A stretch of 64,000 nt of DNA, taken from contig NC_134828.1 in assembly GCF_004210375.1 (NCBI RefSeq), forward strand, positions 19,646,400-19,710,399, given 5' to 3'. Below, in pieces: positions 13,501 to 25,200 of the stretch. A program made the translations under genes and the position numbers. The DNA comes from Tachypleus tridentatus (Eukaryota > Arthropoda > Merostomata > Xiphosura > Limulidae). Below the pieces are notes generated by a model. It saw only the letters and a list, made by a program, of their open reading frames with translations. It was not told the origin of the DNA and did no database searches. Every line of letters starts with the position of its first letter. Position 1 is the stretch's first letter.

Positions 13501-14115
13501 AAGATATGTTAATCTGATCAAAATACAATACTTTAAATCAATAGTTTATCAACATCTACTAGTATACTTTCCTGGAACAAAGTTTCTTTTACAGTGATGT
13601 TATTTCAAGACTGACAGATACAGTAAACTTGGGTACCTTATTGTTCTGGAAATTTCGATTTTCTCACACCATTTCTGGAAAATCAAAAAAAAATCATACC
13701 TTTTAAAATGGGGCACAAGATGAGGCGTAACTTTACAACAAGTATAGAGAAAGTATAAGCAAAGAAGTGATCTTGACGAACAAACGCTTAAAACAAGTTA
13801 CACAGACTAAAATAGAAATTCGTAAATGTTATTATATTCACAGACTACCTTCTCTGCTCTACTCGGGCATTTGCTTAGCAACTGCTTCATCAATAATATT
13901 TTCTGGTATGGGACAAGGACATTTCTGTGGGTCTTGCTTGTACCATATCACATGCATCATTAGAACCTACAATGTTCTCAGTATATAGGCTTTTATAAGA
14001 TTCCATCTGATCATCTGCCTTTACTCATGTTATCTTCCACTCTGTATGTTGTACAACAGGAACGCATGCTATATTCTCTAACACAGCGTCAATGTTCTGT
14101 CTACCATATTTGGTC
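10591..14115. repeat. Foldback (self-palindromic) module, left arm of B
   Basis: 10591 to about 12160 is the approximate reverse complement of about 12680 to 14115; the intervening 0.5 kb is the loop. Both ends carry the motif ccatat(t)tggg/tcgacc beside SINE fragments. Each half contains the same roughly 650-bp piece (10880-11570 + and 13110-13830 -) that also lies in U at 7780-8427 and 26990-27740. The halves are diverged, with an extra segment near 11.9-12.03 kb. It could be an old foldback DNA transposon or an inverted duplication. No transposase is recognisable, and all frames in it are broken. Confidence 0.6.
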
Positions 14116-14190
14116 GAGTATGACCAGGTGGTTAGCGCGATTAACTAGTATTCTGATCATCGTAGGTTCTTTTACCTGTGGAGGAGTTGA
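14116..14190 (+). mobile_element. SINE-A tRNA-like head fragment
   Basis: The motif gaccaggtggttagcgcg matches the A-box part of the SINE-A head. It abuts the end of the foldback module. The mirror copy is at 44330-44482. Confidence 0.6.
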
Positions 14191-14585
14191 TGGTGTTTCT
14201 TATGTTTGTATTCTGTTTGTTGTGTACTTTTTTTAGCATAGAACTGATTGTGTTTTTAATGTTTTCTGTGTACTCCACTTATTTTGTAATGAATACTGTT
14301 TTTAATGTTTGTATATTTGTTGTGTATTCCACATAAGACAGAGTTGATTGTGTTTTAATGTTTGTATATTTGTTGTGTACTCCACTTAGGATAGAGTTGA
14401 TAGTATTTTTAATGTTTGTAATTTCTTTCTTAGGTTTTCAATTATCATAGAGTTTACAGTGGTTTTATTGTTTGTATTCTCTTTGTTGTTTACTCCATTC
14501 ATCATATTGTTGATGGTGTTTTTAAAAGATAGAACAAGTCGTACTATCTTTGGATAGTCGATACAGTGATTTATAGTTAATGGCT
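14188..14585. repeat. Degenerate 54-59-bp tandem repeat, about 7 units
   Basis: Units of the type tttttaatgtttgta, then ttgttgtgtactccactta, then an agagttgat motif recur with drift. The mirrored array at 43225-43755 has about ten units. Confidence 0.75.
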
Positions 14586-14679
14586 GCAATAATGGGGTTT
14601 CGATTAATAGATGGATTAGTGATGGTGTCTTTTATTAACGGATACAATAACTGATAGTGTCTCTTTCAAGAGTTAATGT

Positions 14680-14815
14680 CCTCCAAAGGCACAGCATTAT
14701 ATCTGCGAACACCCACCATTAAAAATCCGAGTTTCGATAGGTGTGTTAAGTGAAGCACAAATAGATCATTGTGTAGCTTTGTACTTAATTCAAACAATCA
14801 ATCAATAAAAATTAA
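14680..14815 (+). mobile_element. SINE-B (second tRNA-derived SINE)
   Basis: Carries ggcacagcattatatctgcg, a B-box-like gagtttcgatagg and the tail tgtgtagctttgtacttaat. The mirrored copy is at 42950-43078. A related fragment at 37550-37632 keeps a better B-box (tattgatacccgtggtgg). Confidence 0.7.
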
Positions 14816-15131
14816 AATAAATACCAGCTGGATAAAAGGCTGAAACAAGGTGTTATTTAGGTCAGTGTAATTTATTTATTATTTGAAGAGTTCCGATCTT
14901 GATGTAAAAATAAGACCCATGTTTTGCCATTTTACACATTAATTTGATATATTTACTGTTATCCAGTTTTTGTTTTGTTTAGTATTGAAATGTGTTTATT
15001 TACCATCAGATTGTTTCGTGAAGATAAGAGTGTGTGACAGAATGTTTCAGGGACAAACATAAACTAACACATGAAGAAGTTATGAAACTTGCAAACAGAA
15101 TGACAAACGATGAAAACAATATCGAGTGTAA

Positions 15132-15275
15132 TGTAACATGGACCATTTGACTAAGGTGCTTGACCCGTAGTCTGAAGGTCACGGTTTTGAATCCCCATTT
15201 ATCAAACATATATGTTTTGTCAGAAGAGAGGACAGTATAATGTGCGGTCAATCCCACTTTTCGTTGATAAAAAAG
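15132..15275 (+). mobile_element. SINE-A head and body
   Basis: A tRNA-like head (gaccatttgactaaggtgct; B-box-like ggttttgaatcccc) is followed by cggtcaatcccactttt, the body motif seen in the fuller copies. The mirrored remnant is at 42690-42790. Confidence 0.75.
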
Positions 15276-15944
15276 TGAATCAAAAGTTGATGGTGGATGG
15301 CGACGACCAGCTACTCTGTGTCTATTCTTACACTGCTAAAGTATGGACGGCTAGCGTAGATAGTCCTCGTGTATCTTTAGATAAAATTCAAAGTAATGTT
15401 ACGCAGAAAATCATCGGAACAAATGTGAGTAAATTACACGTCGTACTTGATAACGAGAAATCCACTTGAAGTACCATCCGTTTTATGATAAATTAAACAT
15501 TCACAAACATGAGTCATCCAAGTTTTAGATCCACATGTGTTTTACAGCATGTTGTTATGTATGTTTATAATTATCGTGTTTTCAACAAATGTACAGCCAT
15601 ATGTAGATATATTGAAAAAGGAACTCACGTTAATATAATTCTATAAAGTTGTTGGAACTGTTCTCTTGTTCCAGACAAAATAATATATATAGAGAAATAC
15701 TGAGAATTTACTTCATTTATTAGATTAACTTAATAAAACTGTTTGTCTGAATGATGTTTCAAAAACAGTTTATGGATTATCGGTCTCAAACATGAGATGA
15801 TAGTAAATTCTGGGTGATTTATTTAAGTCTAACACTTAGAAAAGCTAGATCCTCTGGTAAATGAAGGTTTTTCAGATATAATTCCTTCCAGTTGGAGTTA
15901 TTCAGGTTGTGAAAGAAACAAAAAGAAACAGGTCGGTAAATAAA
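15276..15944. other. No gene recognised
   Basis: Mirrored at about 42160-42690 with roughly 95% identity in the best-aligned 200 bp. Short frames in both arms are not convincing as genes. Confidence 0.5.
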
Positions 15945-16910
15945 ATATCCACAGAACCATAAACTACAATATAACAAAATATTCAAAAGTGCCATACACT
16001 AAAATATAACAAAATATTTGCAGTACCATACAGTAAAATATAACAAAATATCCACATTACCACATACTAAAATATAATAAAATAACTACAGTACCATTTA
16101 CTAAAAAAATATTAAAATATTCACACTATCATATACTAAAATATAATAAGCTCTCCATGGTATCAGATACTAAATGTAACAAAATATCCACATTACATAC
16201 TAAACTATAATAAAATATCTATTGTAGCATACACTGAAATATAACCGCAGTACCGTTTACTAAAATATAATACAAAAACACAATTCCATACACTAAAATA
16301 TAACAAAATATATACAGTGCTATACACTAACATATAAAAAAAGTTCTACAGTACCATACACTAAAATATAACAAAATAGTCACATTACGATACACTAAAA
16401 TATAAGAAAATATCTACAATATTAAGTAATAAAATGTAACAAAATATCCACAGTACCGTAGACTGATATGCAATAAAATATCCAAAGTGCCATACACTAA
16501 AATATATCAAAATATCCATGATGCCAAATACTAAAATATAATGAAATATCCCGAGTACCAAACTATAATATGTAATAAAACATCCTCAGTACCATACACA
16601 AAAATATACTAAAATATCCACAATATATTGCACTAAAATACATCAAAATATCCACAATGTCATATACTAAAATATGATAAAATATCCACAATGTCATATG
16701 CTAATATATGATAAAATATCCACAGTGCCATACACTAAAACATAATAAAATATCCGCAGTACCATATAAAAATTTTTATAAAATAACCACATTTCAATAC
16801 TCTAAAATATAGCAAATCATACACAGTACCATACACTGACATATAATAATATATCCAAAGTGCTGTATTATAAAATACAACAAAATATCCACCGTATTAT
16901 ACCGTATATA
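15945..16910. repeat. 34-bp minisatellite in SLC35G 5' flank, about 26 units
   Basis: Degenerate units with the pattern accatacactaaaatataac then aaaatatccacagt repeat for nearly 1 kb. This is the longest of the four homologous arrays. Confidence 0.85.
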
Positions 16911-16989
16911 AATTAAGGCAAGAGTATTTAAAAACAAGGATCACTTGAAACAGAATAATGAAATTCAATACAGTTAGAACTCTTTATAT

Positions 16990-17470
16990 CTAATACATGG
17001 GACACATAGTGTACGTCTCCGATCTACAAAACCATTTGTGACAACAGGATAATTGATAACCAGGGATGGCAACATGATTTTCTAATGAACGAGGATTCTC
17101 CTTCTGACTGTACCAAGGTAAAGATGTAGGTTGTATTTGTGAGCCAAACAAACAGTATTCATGGTTGTAAGATTGAAATAATATTGTAATGTTTACTGTG
17201 TAATCTGTAATGGTCAGTGAGTGAACAACAACTAAATAATAACTTAATTTATTATTGTTTTAAAGGTAAGAAATAAGTGTTCAGCTATTGATTTAGTTTT
17301 GACTTTTTCTACTATATGTTTCTTTGAACAGATGTTAAAAGCTTATAGCTATATTTTATTTTTATATCATATTCTAGATGTTCGAGCAGAGTTAACTATA
17401 AATCACGAAGAATATGAAAAACAGGAGTACGGAAAAAGGAAATTCTTTCATTTCAAGTGTCAAAGACACT
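16990..17470 (+). pseudogene. SLC35G 5' stub (flank and first codons), truncated
   Basis: The upstream flank of the transporter gene, with the acceptor-like atattctag (AG at 17376-17377) and the start codon at 17414, is followed by about 19 codons of the transporter N-terminus (KNR...EK) with substitutions and a frame change. Similarity then stops at 17470, where the sequence continues into a LINE reverse transcriptase. No transporter domain remains. Confidence 0.75.
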
Positions 17471-18830
17471 GGAAAAGCGCAATCATTATTGTTTGTCCCA
17501 ATATTTCCGCTGACATACGAAACCTGACAAACTACAGACCAAAAAGCCTCCACAATTCCACAGGTAAAGTAATGTTAAGAATTATAGGTTACAGATTGCT
17601 GTACCATCTGGAACTCAACTATATGTCAAAGGAAATTCAAAACAAAGACAGACGAACGATCACCTTGTAGATTGACTGAAACCATATTTCAACTGTAAGC
17701 ACATGACAGTCGTTACATTTCTTCACGTTAATAAAGCTTTTGATAGTGCCATAGCGTAATGTTATTTTAATTGCAATATCTCAAGATCCCTGACACAATA
17801 ATCAGATGTATCTTGAGCATTTTCTCAAATAGTCGAGCCAGAGTTCGCATGCATCAAATGCTTACACGTCCCTTTACTCTTACGACTGGTGTCCCCCAAG
17901 GGTCAGCCCTAAGCCCGATGTTATAAATTATCCACGTCAATGGTTTCCCGTTCCTAGAACTCACGCATCGCAATATTTAGACGATGTAGCAGTTTGGAGT
18001 ACATCGATTTACATCCTATTCGTGGCTAGTAGAGTTCAAATTTTGTCGAACCACATAATGACGTGGTGTAACAGGTGGCGTGTATCCATAACAAAACACA
18101 AGAAATTATGTTTCACAGAAGTTTTAAAAGGAAACAGAAGAATATTACACAGACAAAATTGAATTTATTAAAAACTAAGATCAAATTTACTAAATCGATT
18201 AAATTCCTCAGAGACACTTTCAACATGGCACTAAACTGGACACACCATTTTAACATGGCACTGATCTGGACACACCATTTTAACATGGCACTGATCTTAA
18301 TACACCATTTTAACATGGCACTGAACTGGACACACCATTTTAACATGTAACTGAACTCGACACACCATTTTAGCAGAATTTCTAATTCAGCGAAACAACA
18401 CGTAACCTTAGACAGATCAGAAACACCATATAAAGGATGCTCCCAAGACATCATCATAACCATTTACATATCGTTTATCAGACCTCTCATGTGATATGGG
18501 TGCATGGTTACTTGCACCATGTCCAGTCGCCTCAGGAAACGATTAAAGAATATACAATACCAGATAATAAACGTGGCATATCGACTACCCCTTAATATTC
18601 TACTCCATGTTAGTGAGAAAATATTCAGCTAAAAAATACTAGCTCAATGCTAAAACACACTAACTCGACAATTCCCAGCAATGGCTGAAACACCACACAC
18701 ATCCACCAGTCTCCTTGTTACTTATGTAATACCTAGAGCCATAATCGTAAATGTTTGTATATTGTTTTTACATCTTTTACAAAGAAAGGAACCGTAACTT
18801 CTGTCGTATAGCTCAGGCACTCCAGGGAAT
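17471..18830 (+). mobile_element. Jockey-like LINE fragment, reverse transcriptase relic (left arm)
   Basis: The translation shows reverse-transcriptase landmarks in order but in shifting frames: LTNYRPKSLHNSTGK (RT block 2, about 17521-17570), FLHVNKAFDSA (block 3 with catalytic Asp, about 17720), TGVPQGSAL-like (about 17888), YLDDVAVW (active-site YxDD, 17974-17997), KTKIKFTKSIKFL (about 18170-18210), and an IRPLM-to-SRLRKRLKNIQY thumb region (about 18480-18560). ORF1 and the endonuclease are missing. Frameshifts and stops make it dead. An in-frame 30-bp minisatellite lies inside it. The mirror copy at 39600-40965 has the same 5' breakpoint. Confidence 0.82.
18222..18371. repeat. 30-bp minisatellite inside RT frame, 5 units
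   Basis: Exactly five 30-bp units starting aacatggcact, each coding for ten residues of the type NMALNWTHHF when read in the RT frame. The last unit has a stop. The mirror array at 40012-40191 has six units. Confidence 0.95.
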
Positions 18831-18921
18831 AATTAGAGACAGACAAGTAAAAGTTGTGTTCTTCTGTATACCCTACATCAAAATCTTATCATAGGATCTT
18901 CGAATCCCCTCCGGCCCTGAA

Positions 18922-19036
18922 AGATCCTGAGTCCCACATCACTCGTTGAAGGGCCCTGAGTCCCACATCAGCCGTTGAAGGGCCCTGAAACTCACATCAA
19001 CCGGTGAAGGGCCCTGAGGCCCACATCAGCCGTTGA
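18922..19036. repeat. 29-bp tandem repeat, about 4 units
   Basis: Units of the type ccctgagtcccacatcagcc followed by gttgaaggg repeat about four times. They are GC-rich for this region. The mirror is at 39347-39475, also four units. Confidence 0.88.
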
Positions 19037-19339
19037 TTCCTGTAATATTCACACATCGGGTCTGTTGTTGGTTTTTCTGGGGTTGCTGGTTTGCCAGCCT
19101 TTCTCAAGTGAAATTCAAGAAATGGTTGTTTTGTTTAGAATTATTATTATTGTATTATTTTATTATATATATTTTTTTCGGGTTGCATGATCAAAATACC
19201 AAACTTATGAGTGGGGTGAAGAGAAAGAAATTTTCTGACAACCCTGGTTATCTCTGTTTTTAAGTAATGGGGACTTACATATTTAAACCGAAACACCTGA
19301 CAGTCTTTTGTTGTTGTTGTTTTTTTGTTCAATAATGTA

Positions 19340-20441
19340 AACAAAGAGTTACATGGTCATACGTCTCATACTGCTTACCAGACGTCTTATCATGTATTGT
19401 AAAATATACTGCCAGTCGTCTTGCAGTACATGGGTAAGCTGATATCTGTTCTCTGGTAATCTCTGGAGATTACTGGCTACTAGATGTCTTATCCCATATT
19501 GAAGACTCTTCTGCCACTCGTCCTGCTGTATTTGAATGAGTTGTTATCTGTTCTGTGGTGATCACTGGAGACTACTGGTCACCAGATGTCTTGTTTTATA
19601 TTCAAAAATCCCACGCCACTTGTCCTGCAATATCTGGATCAACTGTTATCTGCTCTCTTTGTAATCTTTGTAGGTGTTGTATCCTACCTCATCCCATATA
19701 TCTTCAGTCCAGTGAAGGTAGTGGTAAGTATAATGATCATATAATTACGACAACATATTCTGCATGGATACGTGCAGAGTGTAAACAAGCATTGTCCAGC
19801 TACAATACAGTGACGTCATGGTGGTCTCTGAGGAAGGAAATTACGTGGGGTTTTAGCACGTTGAGCATTCAGGTTCCTCTGTATGTGATATTCTGTGGTT
19901 GCATCCTCATACAACTACACTAGGGACACTCCAGTGATTGGTCTGTCGTCATATTGCTTTCCTTCTCTTCTCCAGACAAGTTGAAGTCCATCAGACCCGA
20001 CAATACGAAAACGTGACTCATCTGTGAATAGAACAGTGTTTCACTTTCTCTCAGTAGACGTAACAGATAGCACCATATGGCTTTGTTCTAAGAAGACCCA
20101 AACCAATCATCACTCTTGCTGCCTATATTATTACATTCTGGTTTGATGATGTGCTAAAGTGAAGTCTTGGTTCCTAAGTAGTCAAAGATGCTTTTATGGT
20201 GGTCAAGTAGTCCTGACGAATCACGTGAAGTCTTACTATCCATCTGGGCTCATATGAATGGCTCTATCTTAATGTAGTGATGTACTGCCATCCAGGACGC
20301 TGTTAGTCATCAAATGATCCTCTCAAACTGTGGCACTGAACTAGCTTCATAATGATTGACCGATTGCATTACAATCTAGCTTCCATCCAGTTGTAGAATA
20401 CTGTCAGCATGGTGACCTTCCATGTGTGATAAACGTGGCAT
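19340..20441 (-). pseudogene. Tc1/mariner-family transposase relic (left arm)
   Basis: Read on the reverse strand from a start-like MPRLSH at 20441, the sequence passes through a degenerate N-terminal helix-turn-helix region, then FTDESRFRIV with the first catalytic Asp (about 20030), a WRR motif, and a QLDNA-like second Asp block (about 19800). It ends in a tail that is tandemly repeated. The order and motifs are those of Tc1-like DDE transposases. Many stops and frameshifts, plus a deletion in the region of the third acidic residue, make it inactive. Terminal inverted repeats were not identified. Copies lie at 37941-39045 (+) and 62430-63037 (-). Confidence 0.78.
19379..19665. repeat. Tandem triplication of the Tc1 transposase 3' end, about 103-bp units
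   Basis: Units beginning ccagacgtcttat / ctagatgtcttat / ccagatgtcttg follow one another about every 100-105 bp. On the reverse strand each encodes a version of the family's C-terminal Trp, then RHLV/RRLI, motif. The mirror arm also has three units, but the copy at 62470-62680 has two. Confidence 0.75.
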
Positions 20442-20744
20442 GTTATTCTGTAGTCACTATGCCAAATTGTATTCAGAATGCACAATACATACAGCCTCCA
20501 TGTTCCATCCGTACATTCGATCCTCATAGGAATGACATCTAACAGACCACTGAAATGGGCTGCTTTGGTAAATGGTGATCAGGATTTAATAAAGCATGTT
20601 AAAAGTGTAAAGGAATGGGCATTTCACATTGGACGGTTTTTTAGGAGTTCACAAAGGGAATGGAAAATTTATATTTTTTAGTGTGGAATAAACCATTTCA
20701 AAACCAAACATTATATGTTTTAATTTGATTTGTTTTTAAGTTAA

Positions 20745-20845
20745 TGAGCTATTTATTATCTGCTCACCACGGGTATCAATAGCAGACTTCTATCGTTGTA
20801 GGTCCGCAGACTTACCCCGGTATTACTAGGAGGGGAAACATTTTC
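20745..20845 (-). mobile_element. SINE-B fragment
   Basis: The motifs caccacgggtatcaatagc and ggtccgcagacttacccc are the reverse complement of the SINE-B tRNA-like head. Mirrored at 37550-37632. Confidence 0.65.
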
Positions 20846-21698
20846 ATTAACATTTCTTATTTAGGAAGTGGTGAACAAAATTACCTGTTATTTAAAACGT
20901 TTTCCGGTTTTAAATTTTTTTGTCATTTGGATTAAAGATGGCTGATTTAAAACAGCTAAAATTGAGGTAAAAAAACGGGCAAATACATGAATATTGGCGA
21001 GGCAGAACAAACTATATTAACAGTTTCTTGCTCAGGTTTTCAAAAGAATCAAACAAGAAGATGGTTATTATTGCTTATTCATTACCAACTTTTCAGCAAA
21101 ATTTACTAAATTGTATGAAATTATTCTAATTAAAGAATGGTTAGCATTAAGTGAAATGAAATTAAGCAACTACCTTAAATATAGATGCTTGATACGGCTA
21201 TATCGATTGCATGGGGTGATGACAAGGAACAGTTCATCTAAATTCTATGGCTATAATATAAAAACCCTTTAATAATGTTTTCGTTGCTACTTTTCCCTAC
21301 CAATTCACATCAGATATTTAATGTTCACATACGTACACCTCGTAAAAATAACACATGATAAGACATCTGGAACAGATAATATTCCTCCAATGGTTTCAAA
21401 GAAGACTAATGGTTTTAAAGAAGAGAGGAATTACGCTATCAAATATTACAGCGCTTTTCTATGTCTAACGGACCCTTGGTCACGAACAAATACGACCTTA
21501 GTGTGAAACCTTGAATACGAGTTCATGACTTGACTTACTTTCAGTAGACTTACTAGAGACAAGAGGCTTCTCGTTGTACCCCGATTTATCATCAACAGAA
21601 CGTTTCAATTGATTTTTGCGAAATCACTGTGAAAGTGGATAGCGTTTGTTTTCTTCCTTACTTGACATCTTCAAATACGATCAAGGCTCTTTAGCACT
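20846..21698. other. No gene recognised
   Basis: Unique-looking sequence shared only with the mirror arm (36681-37549). The 21240-21353 part is also shared with the third copy at about 63037-63172. Confidence 0.5.
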
Positions 21699-22265
21699 GA
21701 AAACAAAGTATAAACTGAATTGGAATAAATCCTTCAGATTACTATGTCTGATGTTAAAAAAATTCCTTGGAGACAAAATAAAAGTTACTTACTGAAAACA
21801 GTAAAAGAATCTTTCCAATAAAACTTCAAACATCAAACGTAGCTCTTGTCTTTACATCAATACTTGAACCTTTCAAATAAAAATGTGAAATGACGATTTC
21901 GCTTGCTTTAGTTTGGAGTTATATAACAATATCGAGACTGTCTTCTCAATGAAAAAATAAAATGTCATGCGTTTGAGAGTAAACCGTATAAATACAAATC
22001 AGGTTTAGACTGTAAAACCTCGGTTCAGAGGAGTCAAAAAGTAGTGACATCTGTTGAGCAAAACTTAAATGAAGTGAAGGAGGAGTAAAACTTTTTAAAT
22101 AGAAAAACAAAATGAACGAAATATTTAAAAGTTATAGTTACGAATGATTCATGAAAGGAAAAGGGGTATTAATTAATAATTGGGAATTCGATCTGAAAAT
22201 ATTCAATAACTGATTTTACACTTCGAAACCAAAGAAAGGTGAAAGAGATTTAAGAAATAAATTTT

Positions 22266-25200
22266 GAAACGTGATGATAACGTTAAAGTATATATTATAA
22301 TACATTGTAGTAGCCTCACCTGGATGATGGCGTTAAAGTATATATTATAATACATTGTAGTAGTCTCACCAGGATGATGATGTTAAAGTATATATTATAA
22401 TACATTGTTGTAGCCTCACCTGGATGATGATGTTAAAGTATATATTATAATACATTGTAGTAGCCTCACCTGGATGATGATGTTAAAGTATATATTATAA
22501 TACATTGTAGTAGCCTCACCTGGATGATGGCGTTAAAGTATATATTATAATACATTGTAGTAGCCTCACGAGGATGATGATGTTAAAGTATATATTATAA
22601 TACATTACAGTAGCCTCACCTGGATGATGGCGTTAAAGTATATATTATAATACATTGTAGTAGCCTCACCTGGATGATGATGTTAAAGTATATATTATAA
22701 TACATTGTAGTAGCCTCACCTGGATTATGATGTTAAAGTATATATTTTAATACATTGTAGTAGTCTCACCAGGATGATGATGTTAAAGTATATATTATAA
22801 TACATTGTTGTAGCCTCACCTGGATGATGGCGTTAAAGTATATATTATAATACATTGTAGTAGTTTCACCTGGATGATGATGTTAAAGTATATATTTTAA
22901 TACATTGTAGTAGCCTCACCTGGATGATGATGTTAAAGTATATATTATAATACATTGTAGTAGCCTCACCTGGATGATGATGTTAAAGTATATATTTTAA
23001 TACATTGTAGTAGTCTCACCTGGATGATGATGTTAAAGTATATATTATAATACATTGTAGTAGCCTCACCTGGATGATGATGTTAAAGTATATATTTTAA
23101 TACATTGTAGTAGCCTCACCTGGATGATGATGTTAAAAGTATATACTTTAATACATTGTAGTAGCCTCACCTGGATGATGATGTTAAAGTATATATTATA
23201 ATACATTATAGTAGTCTCACCAGGATGATGATGTTAAAGTATATATTATAATACATTGTTGTAGCCTCACCTAGATGATGGCGTTAAAGTATATATTATA
23301 ATACATTGTAGTAGCCTCACCTGGATGATGATGTTAAAGTATATATTTTAATACATTGTAGTAGCCTCACCTGGATGATGATGTTAAAGTATATATTATA
23401 ATACATTGTAGTAGCCTCACCTGGATGATGATGTTAAAGTATATATTTTAATACATTGTAGTAGCCTCACCTGGATGATGATGTTAAAGTATATATTTTA
23501 ATACATTGTAGTAGCCTCACCTGGATGATGATGTTAAAGTATATATTTTAATACATTGTAGTAGCCTCACCTGGATGATGATGTTAAAGTATATATTATA
23601 ATACATTGTAGTAGCCTCACCTGGATTATGATGTTAAAGTATATATTATAATACATTGTAGTAGCCTCACCTGGATGATGATGTTAAAGTATATATTATA
23701 ATACATTGTAGTAGCCTCACCTGGATTATGATGTTAAAGTATATATTATAATACATTGTAGTAGCCTCACCTGGATGATGATGTTAAAGTATATATTATA
23801 ATACATTGTAGTAGCCTCACCTGGATGATGATGTTAAAGTATATATTATAATACATTGTTGTAGCCTCACCTGGATGATGACTTTAAAGTATATATTATA
23901 ATACATTGTAGTAGCCTCACCTGGATGATGATGTTAAAGTATATATTATAATACATTGTAGTAGCCTCACCTGGATGATGATGTTAAAGTATATATTATA
24001 ATACATTGTAGTAGCCTCATCTGGATGATGATGTTAAAGTATATATTATAATACATTGTAGTAGCCTCACCTGGATGAGGATGTTAAAGTACATATAATA
24101 ATACATTGTAATAGCCTCACCTGGATGATGATGTTAAAGTATATATTATAATACATTGTAGTAGCCTCACCTGGATGATGATGTTAAAGTATATATTATA
24201 ATACATTGTAGTAGCCTCACCTGGATGATGATGTTAAAGTATATATTATAATACATTGTAGTAGCCTCACCTGGATGATGATGTTAAAGTATATATTATA
24301 ATACATTGTAGTAGCCTCACCTGGATGATGATGTTAAAGTATATATTATAATACATTGTAGTAGCCTCACCTGGATGATGATGTTAAAGTATATATTATA
24401 ATACATTGTAGTAGCCTCACCTGGATGATGATGTTAAAGTATATATTATAATACATTGTAGTAGCCTCACCTGGATGATGATGTTAAAGTATATATTATA
24501 ATACATTGTAGTAGCCTCACCTGGATGATGATGTTAAAGTATATATTTTAATACATTGTAGTAGCCTCACCTGGATGATGATGTTAAAGTATATATTTTA
24601 ATACATTGTAGTAGCCTCACCTGGATGATGATGTTAAAGTATATATTATAATACATTGTAGTAGTCTCACCAGGATGATGATGTTAAAGTATATATTATA
24701 ATACATTGTTGTAGGCTCATCTGGATGATGGCGTTAAAGTATATATTATAATACATTGTAGTAGCCTCACCTGGATGATGATGTTAAAGTATATATTTTA
24801 ATACATTGTAGTAGCCTCACCTGGATGATGATGTTAAAGTATATATTATAATACATTGTAGTAGCCTCACCTGGATGATGATGTTAAAGTATATATTTTA
24901 ATACATTGTAGTAGCCTCACCTGGATGATGATGTTAAAGTATATATTATAATACATTGTAGTAGCCTCACCTGGATGATGATGTTAAAGTATATATTTTA
25001 ATACATTGTAGTAGCCTCACCTGGATGATGATGTTAAAGTATATATTTTAATACATTGTAGTAGCCTCACCTGGATGATGATGTTAAAGTATATATTTTA
25101 ATACATTGTAGTAGCCTCACCTGGATGATGATGTTAAAGTATATATTATAATACATTGTAGTAGCCTCACCTGGATTATGATGTTAAAGTATATATTATA

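Larger units (their letters stand above)
8428..21698 (+). repeat. Left arm of giant inverted duplication (module B)
   Basis: About 13 kb whose reverse complement is at 36681-48196, collinear end to end. Shared landmarks in mirror order are the 44-bp and 61-bp minisatellites, exon-like ORF X, the foldback module, SINEs, the 34-bp array, the SLC35G/LINE junction, the 30-bp and 29-bp repeats and the Tc1 relic. A stretch compared by eye (15.49-15.70 kb against 42.4-42.6 kb) is about 95% identical; other parts are nearer 98%. The inner edge is at the end of the ctctttagcac motif (21698), mirrored at 36681. The arm is longer than its partner mainly because of extra foldback sequence at 11.6-13.1 kb. 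Confidence 0.88.

Noticed and set aside
18113-18463. Reverse-strand 116-residue frame
   Set aside because: Produced by the 30-bp minisatellite; the RT reading on the other strand accounts for it.
20478-20681. Open frame conserved in the mirror arm (37692-37904)
   Set aside because: It is on the strand opposite the Tc1 relic, ends differ between arms because of a frameshift, and no domain is recognisable.
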